A stretch of DNA of 64,000 bases, taken from the NCBI RefSeq assembly GCF_030272615.1, contig NC_081411.1:185796449-185860448 (forward strand), read 5' to 3'. The translations under genes and the position numbers were made by a program. Below are positions 34,651 through 47,711 of the stretch, piece after piece. The stretch's first letter is position 1; the number at the start of each line of letters is the position of its first letter. The DNA comes from Cryptomeria japonica. Its lineage: Eukaryota > Streptophyta > Pinopsida > Cupressales > Cupressaceae. Under the pieces are notes generated by a model that was given only the letters and a program-made list of their open reading frames with translations, ran no database searches and had not been told where the DNA came from.

Positions 34651-34963
34651 GCCACCTAGCCTATCACGCATCCATGATGTGTTTCATGTATCAGTTTTGT
34701 GGAAATATATCTATGATGAGTCTCATATTTAGATTGGGATGCCTTGCATGTGGAGTCAGATGGGCAGCTAGCTTTGGAGCCCATTCACATTTTGGCACAC
34801 CGGATGCTGGCCCTTCGAGGTCGAGAGTTGGACCAGGTTAGGGTCTAGTGGGATTGTTATGATGAGGTTATGGCTTCATGGGAGGACACAACATGTATGA
34901 GATTAGAGTACCCCCACCTCTTTGATGAACTCCAGGAGGAAGTTCATGCCTAGAGGGGGAGGG
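34651..34963 (+). pseudogene. extra 3' end of gypsy pol upstream of the 5' LTR of G
   Basis: Closely matches 43818-44129, the end of G's own pol, including the chromodomain coding region and the PPT (GAGGGGGAGGG). It abuts ORF2 of B at TGCCAC, a motif present in both partners (CATATGCCAC in B, TTATTGCCAC in G). So part of a second G copy lay to the left, leaving a pol-end, LTR, body, LTR arrangement. Confidence 0.85.
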
Positions 34964-37875
34964 TGTGAGGCCTCACCTCGACTCAATCTAACATTTCAGT
35001 GGTTTTTATATTGAGACTATTATGGATACTTTATTTTGATGCATTTTGGAATTTAGAACTTATATGATTTCAGGATTTGGATAACATTGCTATATATTGA
35101 TGATTTATTTATATGCTTTATGAGATAGAACACTACATGATTTTTGATTAAGATGAAACTATGGTGATAAATATCATTATTGAATTTGTAGGAATTTACC
35201 ATGATAATAGAATTATGATGTATGTTTAAGTTTATGAGAATTAGGATGAATTGCTTATGTGAAATTGCTTGGATAAAGGATGTATTTAATTTGTGCAGAT
35301 GTAAATTGTATGCAAGTGATGATGTGTATTATTATTCCTTTGAATTATATTATATGTGAATATTTGAAAGTACTAATGTGTAAATTGAAATGTGCAGGAA
35401 GTTATCCATGTGACCATGGAAATCTTACGGAGAACCAAACCTAGACCTATGTATGTTCGTAAGCCAGAGGTTGTCTATTTGGAGAGATAGCACCCTGTTT
35501 GTGTTGTATTTTATTCATAACAGTATATGATGCATGTGTCTTAAGTGTTATTTAATTGATTTGTGTAAAATCCAAAAGAGATGAATTCATGTATTATATT
35601 GTAAAAGTGTTTTCTTTGTGTAACTTGACATGTGTGGATTTAAGTTTAAATTTTTATTTTTGTCTCTTGGTGGGAAAGTGTTCAGCTATAGCTTTTTCAA
35701 TTAATGTAACATGATGTTGTAAATACGTTGGGTAAAGAATCTTTGGGGTGGTCAACATAGGTTTGACCCGAAAATAAACTTCAGAGGGGTTTAAAATGGG
35801 TTAAATGAACACCTAGGGGTAGTTTAATAGGGTTTCCTAAAGCCCATAAGGTATACCTAAGGGTTAGGGATAATTTTAGGCAAGTTTCTACTCCTAAGTG
35901 ACTTTTTAGACACCCTAAAATTTGACTTTTCTGAGTTGTGCGAAAATTGAAATTAGAAGTTTGAACCTAGTTGTAAACTTTCCTTTTCGAATGAGAGTTC
36001 ACTTTTCCATTCTATCTTACCTTCCTCTTTAGTTTTTAGAAACTTGTGAGAACTCTCACAATGGGCTTCTTAAGCAAGAATTAGAAAATTTGTGGGTAAC
36101 CACCCACTCTCCATTTTTGGAGACAAGAGAAAATTTTGAAAAGAATAGAATAGATTTGGAATAGAGAATTTTCGCTAAGGGTAGAAGGAGAAGAACCGTG
36201 GAATTGGGCAGCTCTTCCTTAACAAAACTAACCTACCTTTGGGTAGATTAAGGTTGGTTGTATTCTTCTTAAAATGGCTTCTTTTTGCATGTGTTTGAAA
36301 GTATGTTGGTGTAAGAAATTTACTTGTATGTCCTTTTTGGGGGTTTCATTTGGTATTTTGTATTATGTTTTGTATGTGTTTTTGGGAGTCTTCAAGACCT
36401 CTTTCTCTTGGGAGAGAGGAGGATCTTGTGGGTGGTAGCAGTGACAACCCTCAAGTGAGAGACTCTCGTTATGAGAGCGATCACAAGGGATTTTTGTGTG
36501 ACCCTTGCTACATGGCCTGTTTGTGCAATGGGGGCCATAAGGAGGGAAATAAGGCTAGAATGCCTTAGGGGGGCATAAGGAATAAGGGGTTGCAAATCTT
36601 GATGTATTTGTTGTGCCATGAGGTGGCTACATGTCTTTCCATACTTGCAGTTCTCCTCAAGGTATTGGTCCACTACCACCCTTAAAAAGGTCATCACTAA
36701 AGTGTGGTGCAATGTAGCCGAGATGGGAATGTGTTTGAACCTGTGTGCATTCTATCTTCTTTGTGTTTGCATGTTTGTTTCCCGTCTAGGGCTTCGTTCT
36801 CTGAGCTCGGGGGTGGCTACTAGATAGCCTAGGTTGGGAGGTGAGCACTCCATGGTCATAGTTGTGATTTAATATGCAGGATTGTCGGGAGAAAAGAATA
36901 GGACAAGTGGAAGGTTGCAGGAGTTATTGTTGTAGAAAATTATTTGCAATTGTAATTATTAGTTTTTTTAAAAGGAGAAATATATCCTCATTCGTTGAAA
37001 TGAGAGTCTAATTGTAAAATAGAAATAAAGACATGGGATTTTGTTAATTGCTATTTAGATAAGGAAAATATCTTGTAAATTTTACAGAATACCTTTTGGA
37101 ATAAAATAAGCTAGATATATTCTTCTTTCTATTTGAAAAGAAATGCCTTTGAATTGCATGTAATAGCCCACTGAAGTATAAAAATCAATTTTATTTAATT
37201 CTGTGATTTCCTTCTTATCTGCGATTTTGCCTTCATTTTAATTGCAGAAAATATGAGATTTTATTTGTTGATATATTTTATTAAAAAGTTATTATCTATT
37301 TAATTGTTGTAGTAATTGCAGAATCAGCATATTTATTTATTGCAGAAAAGAAATGAGTATTCCTAAATTAGTTTTTCCAAAGTCAAAAAAATTGTATATC
37401 TGATGTGTTTATGATAAATTGAATAGCAGGAAATTTATTCCATTCTTATGCATTTAAAATAAAATAAAACAGGAAAGACATAAATTAGATTTGCATGCAT
37501 ATTGTAGGTTGAAAATAAAATATATAGTTCTATTTTCTGTAAATGCAATATAGTACAATAAAGTTCTGGAAATTATTCTTTCATTTATTTCAGAAAGTTA
37601 GTATCTAAATAGATATTTCAGCTAGTAAATGTAAAATTTTAACTTGTTAAATTTGCTGTATAAAATTAATTTAATTCAATCAGTTACTTTATGCAGAAGA
37701 TAAATCAAGGTTAATCTAGTACATCTATGTTTTAGCAATAAAGTATTTTGGTTTAAAAGAAAAAAAAAATACCCTTGTTGTGAATGAATTAGGAAAGTAT
37801 TAATCCATTTATATTTTTCTATCTAAAATCAAAATAATGGTCACCAAAATAAAAATAAGGTATTATTGCTTGCAT

Positions 37876-37887
37876 GTATATAAAAAT
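37876..37887 (+). promoter_or_regulatory. candidate TATA box of the G LTR
   Basis: TATATAAAAATG, preserved in the 3' LTR near 47049. It lies about 2.9 kb into the LTR, leaving some 1.3 kb for R and U5. A transcription start shortly downstream would fall in the microsatellite block. Suggestive only. Confidence 0.35.
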
Positions 37888-37894
37888 GCTATGA

Positions 37895-37898
<4 letters not shown>

Positions 37899-37953
<55 letters not shown>

Positions 37954-37968
37954 AATATATAAAAATAT

Positions 37969-38008
<40 letters not shown>

Positions 38009-38070
38009 GTGTGTGTGTGTGTGTGTAAATATATATACATATTTATATATATATATATATAAATATATAT
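37899..38070. repeat. compound microsatellite (AC)n...(AT)n...(GT)n
   Basis: About 26 AC repeats (37899-37951), an AT run (to 38004) and about 10 GT repeats (38006-38026), then more AT. The AC and GT arms are reverse complements and could pair. The 3' LTR has only AT repeats at the same place (47067-47140). Confidence 0.9.
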
Positions 38071-38164
38071 AATTATAATTTAAAAAATATATATATAACA
38101 AATTATATTTTGTTTTAAATAAAACAAAAAAAAAATAATAATAAAAAGGGACCTTGGTATCGGC

Positions 38165-38360
38165 CTGACCCACTGTGTTAACATAGTGGTCGGCACGCCG
38201 AACCACTGTGTTTAACACAGTGGGACGGCGCGGGCTCCTACCACTGTGGGTGATCACAGTGGTCGGCACCATTGCAGCCTTCCACAGTGGACGGCCCTAA
38301 GGCCAACACTGTGGGCAACCACAATGGTCACCATCGCTATGGTAACCTACAGTGAGCGGT
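38165..38360. repeat. GC-rich cluster of CACTGTG/CACAGTG palindromes
   Basis: Successive short inverted repeats built on CCACTGTG...CACAGTGG with intervening GTCGGC, at least four within 200 bp. The same cluster in the 3' LTR (47207-47400) includes the perfect 18-bp palindrome CACTGTGTTAACACAGTG. It stands out as a GC-rich island in an AT-rich LTR. Confidence 0.85.
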
Positions 38361-38581
38361 GCCCATGGGGAATCGTTGCCTCCTCCCCCCTGTGTAATGT
38401 GTGCCCAATGAAAGGCAGCAACCCCACCCTCTGCCATGGCCGCTGTCCTTTTTCTTTCGGCCTTGCAAAACGGAAATAAAGAAAATCTTAGCCGATTAGG
38501 GCTAGGGTGAAATATGTTTAGTAATATTAAAGTAAAATAAGGGGGTTATTTTATAGAATAAATAAGGGTTAGGGTTTGCAT

Positions 38582-38583
<2 letters not shown>

Positions 38584-38652
<69 letters not shown>
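38584..38652. repeat. (AT)n microsatellite
   Basis: An uninterrupted AT dinucleotide run of about 69 bp. The 3' LTR carries an ATT trinucleotide run followed by AT repeats at the equivalent place (about 47648-47707). Confidence 0.95.
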
Positions 38653-38663
<11 letters not shown>

Positions 38664-39192
38664 ATATAGAGTTGAATTATTTAATTTTAATTTTTCGAAA
38701 GATTGAGATGTTATAAAACAAATAATAATGAAGTAATATTTGATTTTAAAATTAAATAAGATGAGTTGTTTAAATATTAGTGAAGTTAATATTTATTTTA
38801 AATTTAAATAGATTGAGAAGTTCATGAACTAAATATTAATGAAATTAATATTTATTTTTAATTTAAATAGATTTAGGTATTCTTGAAATAAATATTAATA
38901 AAGTTAATATTTATTTTAAATTTAAATAGCTTGAATGTTTATGAACTAAATATTATGAAGTTGGTATTTAATTATAAATTAAATAGATTGAGCGATAATA
39001 AGCTAGTCCATTTTAATCCATATTTAATCTTAAATTATTTTCGTTATTTAATTTAGTAGATAAAGTTCATTCTAAGCATAGTTAAGACCAAAACTGGTTA
39101 GTGCCTTTCGTGTTAGCGAACTTATTGTTATTTAGTTGTTATTTTTTTTAAAAAAAAATTCGTTCTTGCCCTAAATTTTGGGCATGACATTC

Positions 39193-39204
39193 TGGTATCA
39201 GAGC
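39193..39204 (+). other. primer binding site of element G (tRNA-iMet)
   Basis: Exact TGGTATCAGAGC, three bases after the LTR end ATGACA. Confidence 0.95.
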
Positions 39205-39361
39205 AAGGTTTCCACACTAGGAACCTTACTCCACTTACGTTTCGCCTTAGATTATTTAAATTATTTTTGTTAAATTGATTTTATAAGACATTTAAATTTA
39301 ATTGAATTAATATAATTCTAAAAGAAATTAATTATTTATTTTACTTTATTTTCCTCTTAGG

Positions 39362-41035
39362 ATGCCTCCGACAATGCAACAAGCTCGCAAGTGTGGACGG
39401 GGTCCTAGACGTGTGCGCATAGCACGTGAAAAGGTAGTGAGGGAGGCATCGGTTCTAGAAGACAACCCAGGAGCACCTCCCGAACAGCCAAATGAACCTA
39501 ACCGAAACCTCTTAGAAGCAATACAGAATCTTATTGGCATAGTTCAGGAAAGGATTCCAGCAGAGAACCCTCGGGTTAGAAATTAGGACTCTGGGAGTCA
39601 TAGATCAGTTGATAGAGAACGAAGTAGGAGCCCAGCTCCTATTCCTATAGAGAGTTAGGGTGGAAATGAACTAGAGTCTATGCACATGCAAGGACCACCT
39701 CCAGTGGTGGAACTAGCTTATTTTGAGAGAGCTTGTCGAGATCCAGGGGATCTTATCAAGGAGGTCATGCACCTCTAGCCACCATCTTTTGGAGGTTCTA
39801 CCGACAGGGTAGAGGCTGAGGCATGGCTTTTAAGTCTTGAGAGGTGCTTTGAGTTGCGTTCTTACAAGAGCAACCTAAAAGCATGTGTCGCAGTCCATCT
39901 GCTGAGAGGGTCGGCCTCCACTTGGTGGAGACAGGAAGAGTACAAATGTGGATTAGTTCCTGATACTCTCACTTGGGAGATATTCACAGAGAGGTTCCAT
40001 GAGAGGTACCTATTAGAACACTTTAGACAACATCATATAGACGAATTTCATGATCTCCAACAAAAAGGCTTATCAGTAACCCAATATGAGAGCAAATTCT
40101 TTGAGTTGCTGCCTTATGTAGATTATCTAAAGGATGAGAAACTTCTTGTAAACTGCTTCATCAGAGGGTTAAATGCCAGTATAGCCAGGCCAGTTAGGAT
40201 GTCCACTCTAGAGAGCCTTCGGGTTGCCATGGAGAAGGCACTGATTGCCGAGGAAATTCAGGTCAGACCACAGGACAATAGGGATTGGTTTCAGAACCAA
40301 AATCCCACACCTCAGACTTATGGATTCCTAAAACCACATTGGAAGGGAAACAACTGAAACTCACAGGGGTTCTCCAAACCCCCTTCTCTGTAAAAGACAC
40401 CATAGAACCAGAGGTAGAAGCCTCCACAATATCAGTAGGGCTCCAAGCCCAAGCAGTGGAAGACTCAAGGACAGAGACATGATCAGAGAGCATAGGTGCA
40501 GTACACACCTCCAGCGAGGACTCAATAGTCCTCCAGGGTTGGGTACAGTGGATTCAATAGGATAGGAGGTCAGGCTTTCTCTAGACCTCAGGGTGCCTAG
40601 TTTCAGGTATGGGGTGCTTGCTTTACGTGTGGAGCCATGGAGCATATGGTCAGGGATTGCCCTCAGGGTCAGATGGTAGGGAATTAGTGGATGGCCGCTT
40701 CAAAGCTGATAGTTGGTGATATGGGCAGGTCCCATAGAGTATTCACAGCAATTGACAATCGCCAAGCCGAGCATCAGGCCACAGTCATCAGGTCTGCAGG
40801 TATGGTCAAAGGTAACAATGTATCTATTTTGTTTGATTTAGGAGCTACTGACTCCATATCTCCACTGGTTGTGGAGTGTAGCGGGCTAGTGGCAACTAGA
40901 CAAGGTGTCAGTTGGGAAGTGGAATTAGCTTCAAGGGCTAGAGTGTCAGTAGAATCAGAGGTTAGGGAATGTCAGCTGCAGATTGGCAAGATTACCACTT
41001 TAGTAGACCTTAGAGTGACACCACTTGGATCTTAC
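39362..41035 (+). pseudogene. chromovirus gag and protease (element G)
   Basis: The ATG at 39362 opens one frame to about 41035, with several stops (near 39583, 39657, 39778, 40355 and others). The Gag capsid domain spans about 39750-40260 (AVHLLRGSASTWWRQEEYKC, YESKFFELLPYVDYL). The zinc knuckle at 40619-40660 is intact: CFTCGAMEHMVRDC. The protease follows in the same frame with ILFDLGATDSIS near 40828. The canonical DSG has become DLG, which would abolish activity. A frameshift at about 41035 leads into pol. Confidence 0.88.
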
Positions 41036-43935
41036 AGTACTTGGCATGGATTGGCTTTATGCCCACAGAGCCAAGATGGATTGCTGCCTGAAAAAGATCG
41101 AGTGTGAGGATGATCATGGTTCACCCATAGTTATCACCAGGATTCAGAGGCCCATGTCTCTTCGTATGATCTCCGCAATGCAGCTTAAGCGGAGCATGCG
41201 AAAGGGATGTTAGCTTTTTACTATCACTATCAGTGACAGAGGAGAAGAGGAAGAAAAAGAAACATCACTTGATGACCATCCTATCCTTAAGGGATATTCA
41301 TATGTGTTTCCTTTAGAGTTACCAGGAATGCCGCCCTATAGAGAGATTGATTTTCATATAGACCTAGTACTAGGAACCGAGCTAGTTTCCAGAGCACCTT
41401 ATAGGATGACCACAAATGAGCTTAATGAACTCAAAATACAGCTTGAGGAACTCCTTGAGAAGGGTCATATTCATCCTAGCGTATCCCCTTGGGGTGCACT
41501 AGTCATCTTCATTAAGAAGAAAGATGGATCTCTCTGATTATGTATGGATTATCGGCAGCTAAATAAAGTAACCATCAAGAACCGATATCCTTTGCCCAGA
41601 ATTGATGATTTATTTGACTAGCTTCAAGGTGCCAAAGTCTTTTCCAAAATAGATCTGAAGTCAGGATACCATTAGCTAAGAATAGTGGAAAGTGATATCC
41701 ACAAGACTACATTTCGCACTAGATATGGCCACTATGAGTTCACCATAGTTCCATTCAGACTTATGAATGCCCCAACAGTTTTTATGAGCCTCATGAATGG
41801 GGTATTCCGTACATTTCTAGACCATTTGGTTATTGTGTTTCTCGATGATATACTGATATATTCTCGGAATGAGAAGGAGCATGAGGAGCACCTAAAACAG
41901 GTATTACAGTGTTTGTGTGATAACCAATTGTTTGGCAGTTTGTCAAAGTGTGCTTTCTTTCGATTAGAGGTCAAGTACCTTGGGCACATTATTTCTAGTG
42001 ATGGGATCTCAGTTGACCCATCAAAGATTAGGGCTATTATGGATTGGCCAGCACCAACCAATGTGACAGAGGTCCAGAGTTTCATGGGCTTAGCAGGGTA
42101 TTACCGACATTTTGTCGAGGGATTCTCCAGAGTCGTACACCCTATTACTTCTCTTCAGCGTAAAGGGAAGAAATTTGAGTGGATAGAGAAGTGCGATAAG
42201 GCCTTTCAGGAACTCAAGAAGGCACTTACTAGCACTCCTATCCTTGTTGTACCAGATCCCATAGTTGACTTCATGGTTTGTATAGATGCTTCACTAGAGG
42301 GTTTAGGAGCAGTTCTTATGCAGGATGGTAGGGCCATAGCTTTTGAGTCTAGGAAACTTAAGACTCATGAACTTAATTATCCCACTCATGACCTTGATCT
42401 CGTAGCAGTAGTGCATGCACTTGTGAGGTGGAGACAATTCCTTTTAGGACATCACTTCGAGCTGCATTTAGATCATCAGAGTCTTCAATACATTTTCACT
42501 CAGCTGAATCTTAATGCACATCAGAGGAGATGGATGGAGTTTTTGTGCGAATATGATTTTGATGTTCACTACATCAAAGGAAAGGAAAACGTAGTTGCAG
42601 ATGCTTTGAGTAGGAGGTGTCATGAGGTTTACACCATATCTATGGGCACAGATTTGAGAGACCGTATACTACAGCACTTGCTAGAGGATGGATGGTATGT
42701 AGAGGTTGCTCAGGTAATACGATCTCAGGCTACTCTAGAGGGGAAATATGTGGATTATTCTTTCGAGTCTGATGGACTGTTACGCCACAGAGGGTGCATT
42801 TATGTACCTTCCTCTGGGGGATTGCAAGAGTTCATTGTCACAGAGGCTCATAGAGCTCCTTATGTAGTGCATCGCAGAGATTAAAAGTTGCATGCTGACT
42901 TGAGGCAGTTATATCATTGGCCAGGAATGCGGCAACTCATTGTTGAGATAGTCGCTCGATGCCTCGAGTGTCAGAGAGTAAAGACGGAGCACCGCCATCC
43001 AGGTGGGTTGCTCCAGTCTCATGCTATACTAGAGTGGAAGTGGGATACTATATCCATGGATTGCATCATTGGTCTTCCTATGTCTTCTCGTCGCCATGAT
43101 GCTATCTTGGTGATAGTTGACAAGTTGACCAATGTGGCCCACTTTTCACTAGTCCGTACTACATTCACAGCTCCAGCAGTAGCACAGGTGTTCTTACGAG
43201 ACATTTTTAGACTTCATGGCATGCTCCGCAAGATTATTTCTGACAGGGATTCTCTTTTCACTTCTTCCTTTTGGAAGTCATTACAGGCAGCTATGGGTAC
43301 TAAGCTCAATTTCATTATAGCCTATTACCCGGAAACAGATGGTCAAACAGAGAGGGTAAATCAGGTATTAGAGGATATGCTTCACATGTACGTCATGGAT
43401 CATCAGACCAAGTGGGAGGAGTATCTACCCTTAGTGGAGTTTGCCTATAATAATGGGCATCACACTTCTTTGGGGATGCCACCCTATCAGGCATTATACG
43501 ATAGACCTTGCAAGACACCTTTGAGTTGCGATCGCATAGAGGACAGAGTTGCTATTGGTCCTGAAATAGTTTGGGATATGGAACAGTAGGTGGATTTGAT
43601 TAGGTAGCATCTCAGAGAGCCTCAGGATAGACAAAAGAAATATGCTGATGAAAAGAGGATAGATCATAGCTACTTCATTGGAGATAGAGTCTTCTTGAGA
43701 GTGCGACTGCATAATAGTCCAATCTATTACGGAAAGGGTTCTAAGCTCACACATCACTTTGTAGGACCTTTTGAGATTCTTGAGAGGATAGGCCCAGTTG
43801 CCTACTGTTTATTATTGCCACTTAGCCTATCACGCATCCACGATGTGTTTCATGTATCAGTTTTGAGGAAATATATCTATGATGAGTCTCATATTTTAGA
43901 TTGGGATGCCTTGCAGGTGGACTCGGATGGATAGC
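41036..43935 (+). pseudogene. chromovirus pol: RT, RNase H, integrase (element G)
   Basis: One frame with stops at 41211, 41538, 41622, 41674, 42882, 43590 and 43605. Protease tail LGMDWLYAHRAKMDC; RT with YRMTTNELNELK, GHIHPSVSPWGA, MDYRQLNKVTIKNRYPLPRI, FSKIDLKSGYH and catalytic FLDDILIYS at 41838; RNase H with [17 protein letters not shown] and a DALSRR-type end near 42600; integrase with a zinc-binding HWPGMRQLIVEIVARCLECQ, core Asp in DTISMDC and IISDRDSLF, and Glu in DGQTERVNQVLED. The C-terminal DRVFLRVRL and FVGPFEILERIG blocks follow. Apart from the stops it is well preserved. Confidence 0.93.
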
Positions 43936-44129
43936 TAGCTTTGGAGCCCATTTGCATTTTGGCAACCATTTGCTGGCCCTTTGAGGTCAAGAGCTGGACC
44001 GGGTTAGGGTCCAGTGGGATTGTTATGATGAGGTTACAACTTCATGGGAGGACGCAACACATATGAGATCAGAGTACCCCCACCTCTTTGATGAACTCCA
44101 GGAGGAATTTCATGCCTAGAGGGGGAGGG
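43936..44129 (+). pseudogene. C-terminal chromodomain and PPT of element G
   Basis: After a TAG at 43933 and a frameshift, a chromodomain-like tail is readable: VQWDCYDEV, then TSWEDATHMRSEYPHLFDEL, the usual ending of plant chromovirus integrases. The domain guides integration to particular chromatin in relatives. The stop is followed by the polypurine tract GAGGGGGAGGG (44119-44129) directly before the LTR. Confidence 0.7.
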
Positions 44130-47112
44130 TGTGAGGCCTCACCTCGACTCAGTCTGACATTGCAATGGTTTTTATATTGAGACTATTATGGATACTTTAT
44201 TTTGATGCATTTTGGAATTTAGAACTTATATGATTTCAGGATTTGGATAACATTGCTATATATTGATGATTTATTTATATGCTTTATGAGATAGAACACT
44301 ACATGATTTTTGATTAAGATGAAACTACGGTGATAAATATCATTATTGAATTTGTAGGAATCTACCATGATAATAGAATTATGATGTATGTTTAAGTTTA
44401 TGAGAATTAGGATGAATTGCTTATGTGAAATTGCTTGGATAAAGGATGTATTTAATTTGTGCAGATATAAATTGTATGCAAGTGATGATGTGTATTATTA
44501 TTCCTTTGAATTATATTATATGTGAATATTTGAAAGTACTAATGTGTAAATTGAGATGCACAAGAAGTTATCCATGTGACCATGGAAATATTATGGAGAA
44601 CCAAACCTACACCAATGTATGTTCGTAAGCTAGGGGTTGTCTATTGGGAGAGACAACACCCTGTTTGTGTTGTATTTTATTCGTAACAGTATATGATGCA
44701 TGTGTGTTAAGTGTTATTTAATTGATTTGTGTAAAATCCACAAGAGACAAATTCATGTATTATATTGTAAAAGTATTTTCTTTGTGTCACTTGACACGTG
44801 TGGATTTAAGTTTAAATTTTTATTTTTGTCTTTTGGTGGTAAAGTGTTCAACTATAGCTTTTTCAATTAATGTAACATGATGTCATAAATACCTTGGGTA
44901 AAGAATCTTTGGGGTGGTCAACATAGGTTTGACCCGAAAATTAACTTCAGAGGGGTTTAAAATGGGTTAAATGAACACCTAGGGGTAGTTTAATAGGGTT
45001 TCCTAAAGCTCATAAGGTATACCTAAGGGTTAGGGGTAATTTTAGGCAAGTTTCTACTCCTAAGTGACTTTTTAGACACCCTAAAATTTGACATTTCTGA
45101 GTTGTGCGAAAATTGAAATTAGAAGTTTGAACCTAGTTGTAAACTTCCCTTTTCGAATGAGAGTTCTCTTTTCCATTCTATCTTACCTTCCTCTTTAGTT
45201 TTTAGAAACTTGTGAGAACTCTCACAATGGGCTTCTTAAGAAAGAATTAGAAAATTTGTGGGTAATCACCCACTCTCCATTTTGGGATGCAAGAGAAAAT
45301 TTTGAAAAGAATAGAATAGATTTGGAATAGAGAATTTTGGCTAAGGGTAGAAGGCGAAGAACCGTGGAATTGGGCAGCTCTTCCTCAACAAAACTAACCT
45401 ACCTTTGGGCAGATTAAGGTTGGTTGTATTCTTTTTAAAATGGCTTCTTTTTGCATGTGTTTGAAAGTATGGGTGTGTAAGAAATTTACTTCCTTGTATG
45501 TCCTTTTTGGGGGTTTGATTTGGTATTTTGTATTATGTTTTGTATGTGTTTTTGGGAGTCTTCAAGACCTCTTTCTCTTGGGAGAGAGGAGGATCTTGTG
45601 GGTGGTAGCAGTGACAACCCTCAAGTGAGAGACTCTCGTTATGAGAGTGATCACAAGGGATTTTTGTGTGACCCTTGCTACATGGCCTGTTTGTGCAATG
45701 GGGGCCATAAGGAGGGAAATAAGGCTAGAATGCCTTGGGGGGGCATAAGGAATAAGGGGTTGCAAATCTTGATGTATTTGTTGTCCCATGAGGTGGCTAC
45801 ATGTTTTTCCATACTTGCAATTCTCCTTAGGGTATTGGTCCACTACCACACTTAAAAAGGTCATCACTAAAGTGTAGTGCAGTGTAGCCAAGATGGGAAT
45901 GTGTTTGAACCTGTGTGCATTCTGTCTTCTTTGTATTTGCATGTTTGTTTCCCCTCTAGGGCTTGGTTCTCTGAGCTCGGGGGTGGCTACTAGTTATCCT
46001 AGGCTGGGAGGTGAGCACTCCATGGTCATAGTTGTGATTTACTATGCAGGATTGTTGGGAGAAAAGAATATGACAAGTGGAAGGTTGTAGGAGTTATTGT
46101 TGCAGAAAATTATTTGCAATTGTAATTATTAGTTTTTTTAAAAGGAGAAATATATCCTCATTCATTGAAATGAGAGTCTTTTTGTAAAATAGAAATAAAG
46201 ACATGGGATTTTGTTAATTTCTATTTAGATAAGAAAAATATCTTGTAAATTTTGCAGAATACCTTTTGGAATAAAATAAGCTAGATATATTCTTCTTTCT
46301 ATTTGAAAAGAAATGCCTTTGAATTGCGTGCAATAGCCCACTAAAGTATAAAAATCATTTTCATTTAATTCTGTGATTTCCTTCTTATTTGAGATTTTGC
46401 CTTCATTTTAATTGCAGAAAATATGAGATTTAAGTTGTTGATAGATTTTATTAAAAAGTTATTATCTATTTAGTTGTTGTAGTAATTGCAGAATCAACAA
46501 ATTTATTTATTGCAGAAAAGAAATGAGTATTCCTAAATTAGTTTTTCCAAAGTCAAAAAAATTGTATATCTGATGTGTTTATGATAAATTGAATAGCAGG
46601 AAATTTATTCCATTCTTATGCATTTAAAATAAAATAAAATAGGAAAGGCATAAATTAGATTTGCATGCATATTGTAGGTTGAAAATAAAATATATAGTTT
46701 TGTGTTTTGTAAATGCAATATAGTACAATAAAGTTCTAGAAATTATTCTTTCATTTATTTCAGAAAGTTAGTATCTAAATAGATATTTCAACTAGTAAAT
46801 GTAAAATTTTAACTTGTTAAATTTGTTGTATAAATCTAATTTAATTCAGTCAGTTACTTTATGTAGAAGATAAATCTAAGATTAATTTAGTACATCTATG
46901 TTTTAGCAATAAAGTATTTTGGTTTAAAAGAAAAAAAATATATCCTTGGTGTGAATGAATTAGGAAAGTATTAATCCATTTATATTTTTCTATCTAAAAT
47001 CAGAATAATGGTCACCAAAATAAAAATAAGGTATTATTGCCTGCATGTATATAAAAATGCTATGAATATATATATATATATATATATACATAAATATATA
47101 AAAATATAATGA

Positions 47113-47144
<32 letters not shown>

Positions 47145-47674
47145 TATATATTTATATATTTTTTTAAATAAAAAAAAAAAAAAAAAAAAAAAGGGACCTT
47201 GGTATCAACCCGACCCACTGTGTTAACACAGTGGTTAGCACACCGAACCACTGTGTTTAACATAGTGGGACGGTGCAGGCTCTCACCACTATGGGCGACC
47301 ACAGTGGTCGGTGCCACTGTGGCCTCCCACAGTGGACAACCCTAAGGCCGACACTGTGGGCGACCACAGTGGTCGCCGCCACTATGGTAACCCCCAGTGA
47401 GCGGCGCCCACAGGGAATTGCTGCCTCCTCCCCCCTGTGTAACGTGTGCCCAATGAAAGGTAGCAACCTTGCCCTCCACCATGGTCGTTGTCCTTTTTCT
47501 TTCGGCCCTACAAAATGGAAATAAAGAAAACCCTAGCCGGTTAGGGCTAGGGTGAAATATGTTTAGTAATATTAAAATAAAATAAGGGGGTTATTTTATA
47601 GAATAAATAAGGGTTAGGGTTTGCATGGGTAAACCCTTTTAGGTGTAATATATATTATTATTATTATTATTATT

Positions 47675-47711
<37 letters not shown>

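Larger units (their letters stand above)
34964..39189 (+). repeat. 5' LTR of element G (4,226 bp)
   Basis: TGTGAGGCCTCACC to TTTTGGGCATGACA. Collinear with 44130-48244. Contents: AT-rich U3, a probable TATA box (GTATATAAAAATGC at about 37876), microsatellites (37899-38070), a GC-rich cluster of short palindromes (38165-38360), a telo-box-like TTAGGGTTT (38569), a 69-bp AT repeat (38584-38652) and a set of TTAATATTTATTTTAAATTT repeats (38750-38990). Open frames inside it also occur in the other LTR but lack protein similarity. Confidence 0.93.

Noticed and set aside
37819-38272. Minus-strand frames with Val-Cys and Thr-His runs
   Set aside because: They are translations of AC/GT/AT microsatellites.
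38566-38580. Telomere-like GGGTTAGGGTTT
   Set aside because: Only one or two units, present in both G LTRs. This is at most a telo-box, not an interstitial telomere.
45520-45942. Open frames of 111 and 126 codons on opposite strands, also present near 36350-36712
   Set aside because: Both lie within the G LTRs and recur only because the LTR is duplicated. They overlap each other, differ in length between the copies and show no known domain.
47273-47524. 83-codon frame, with a counterpart at 38246-38479
   Set aside because: It is translated from the GC-rich palindrome cluster of the LTR and its frame differs through substitutions. No protein signature.
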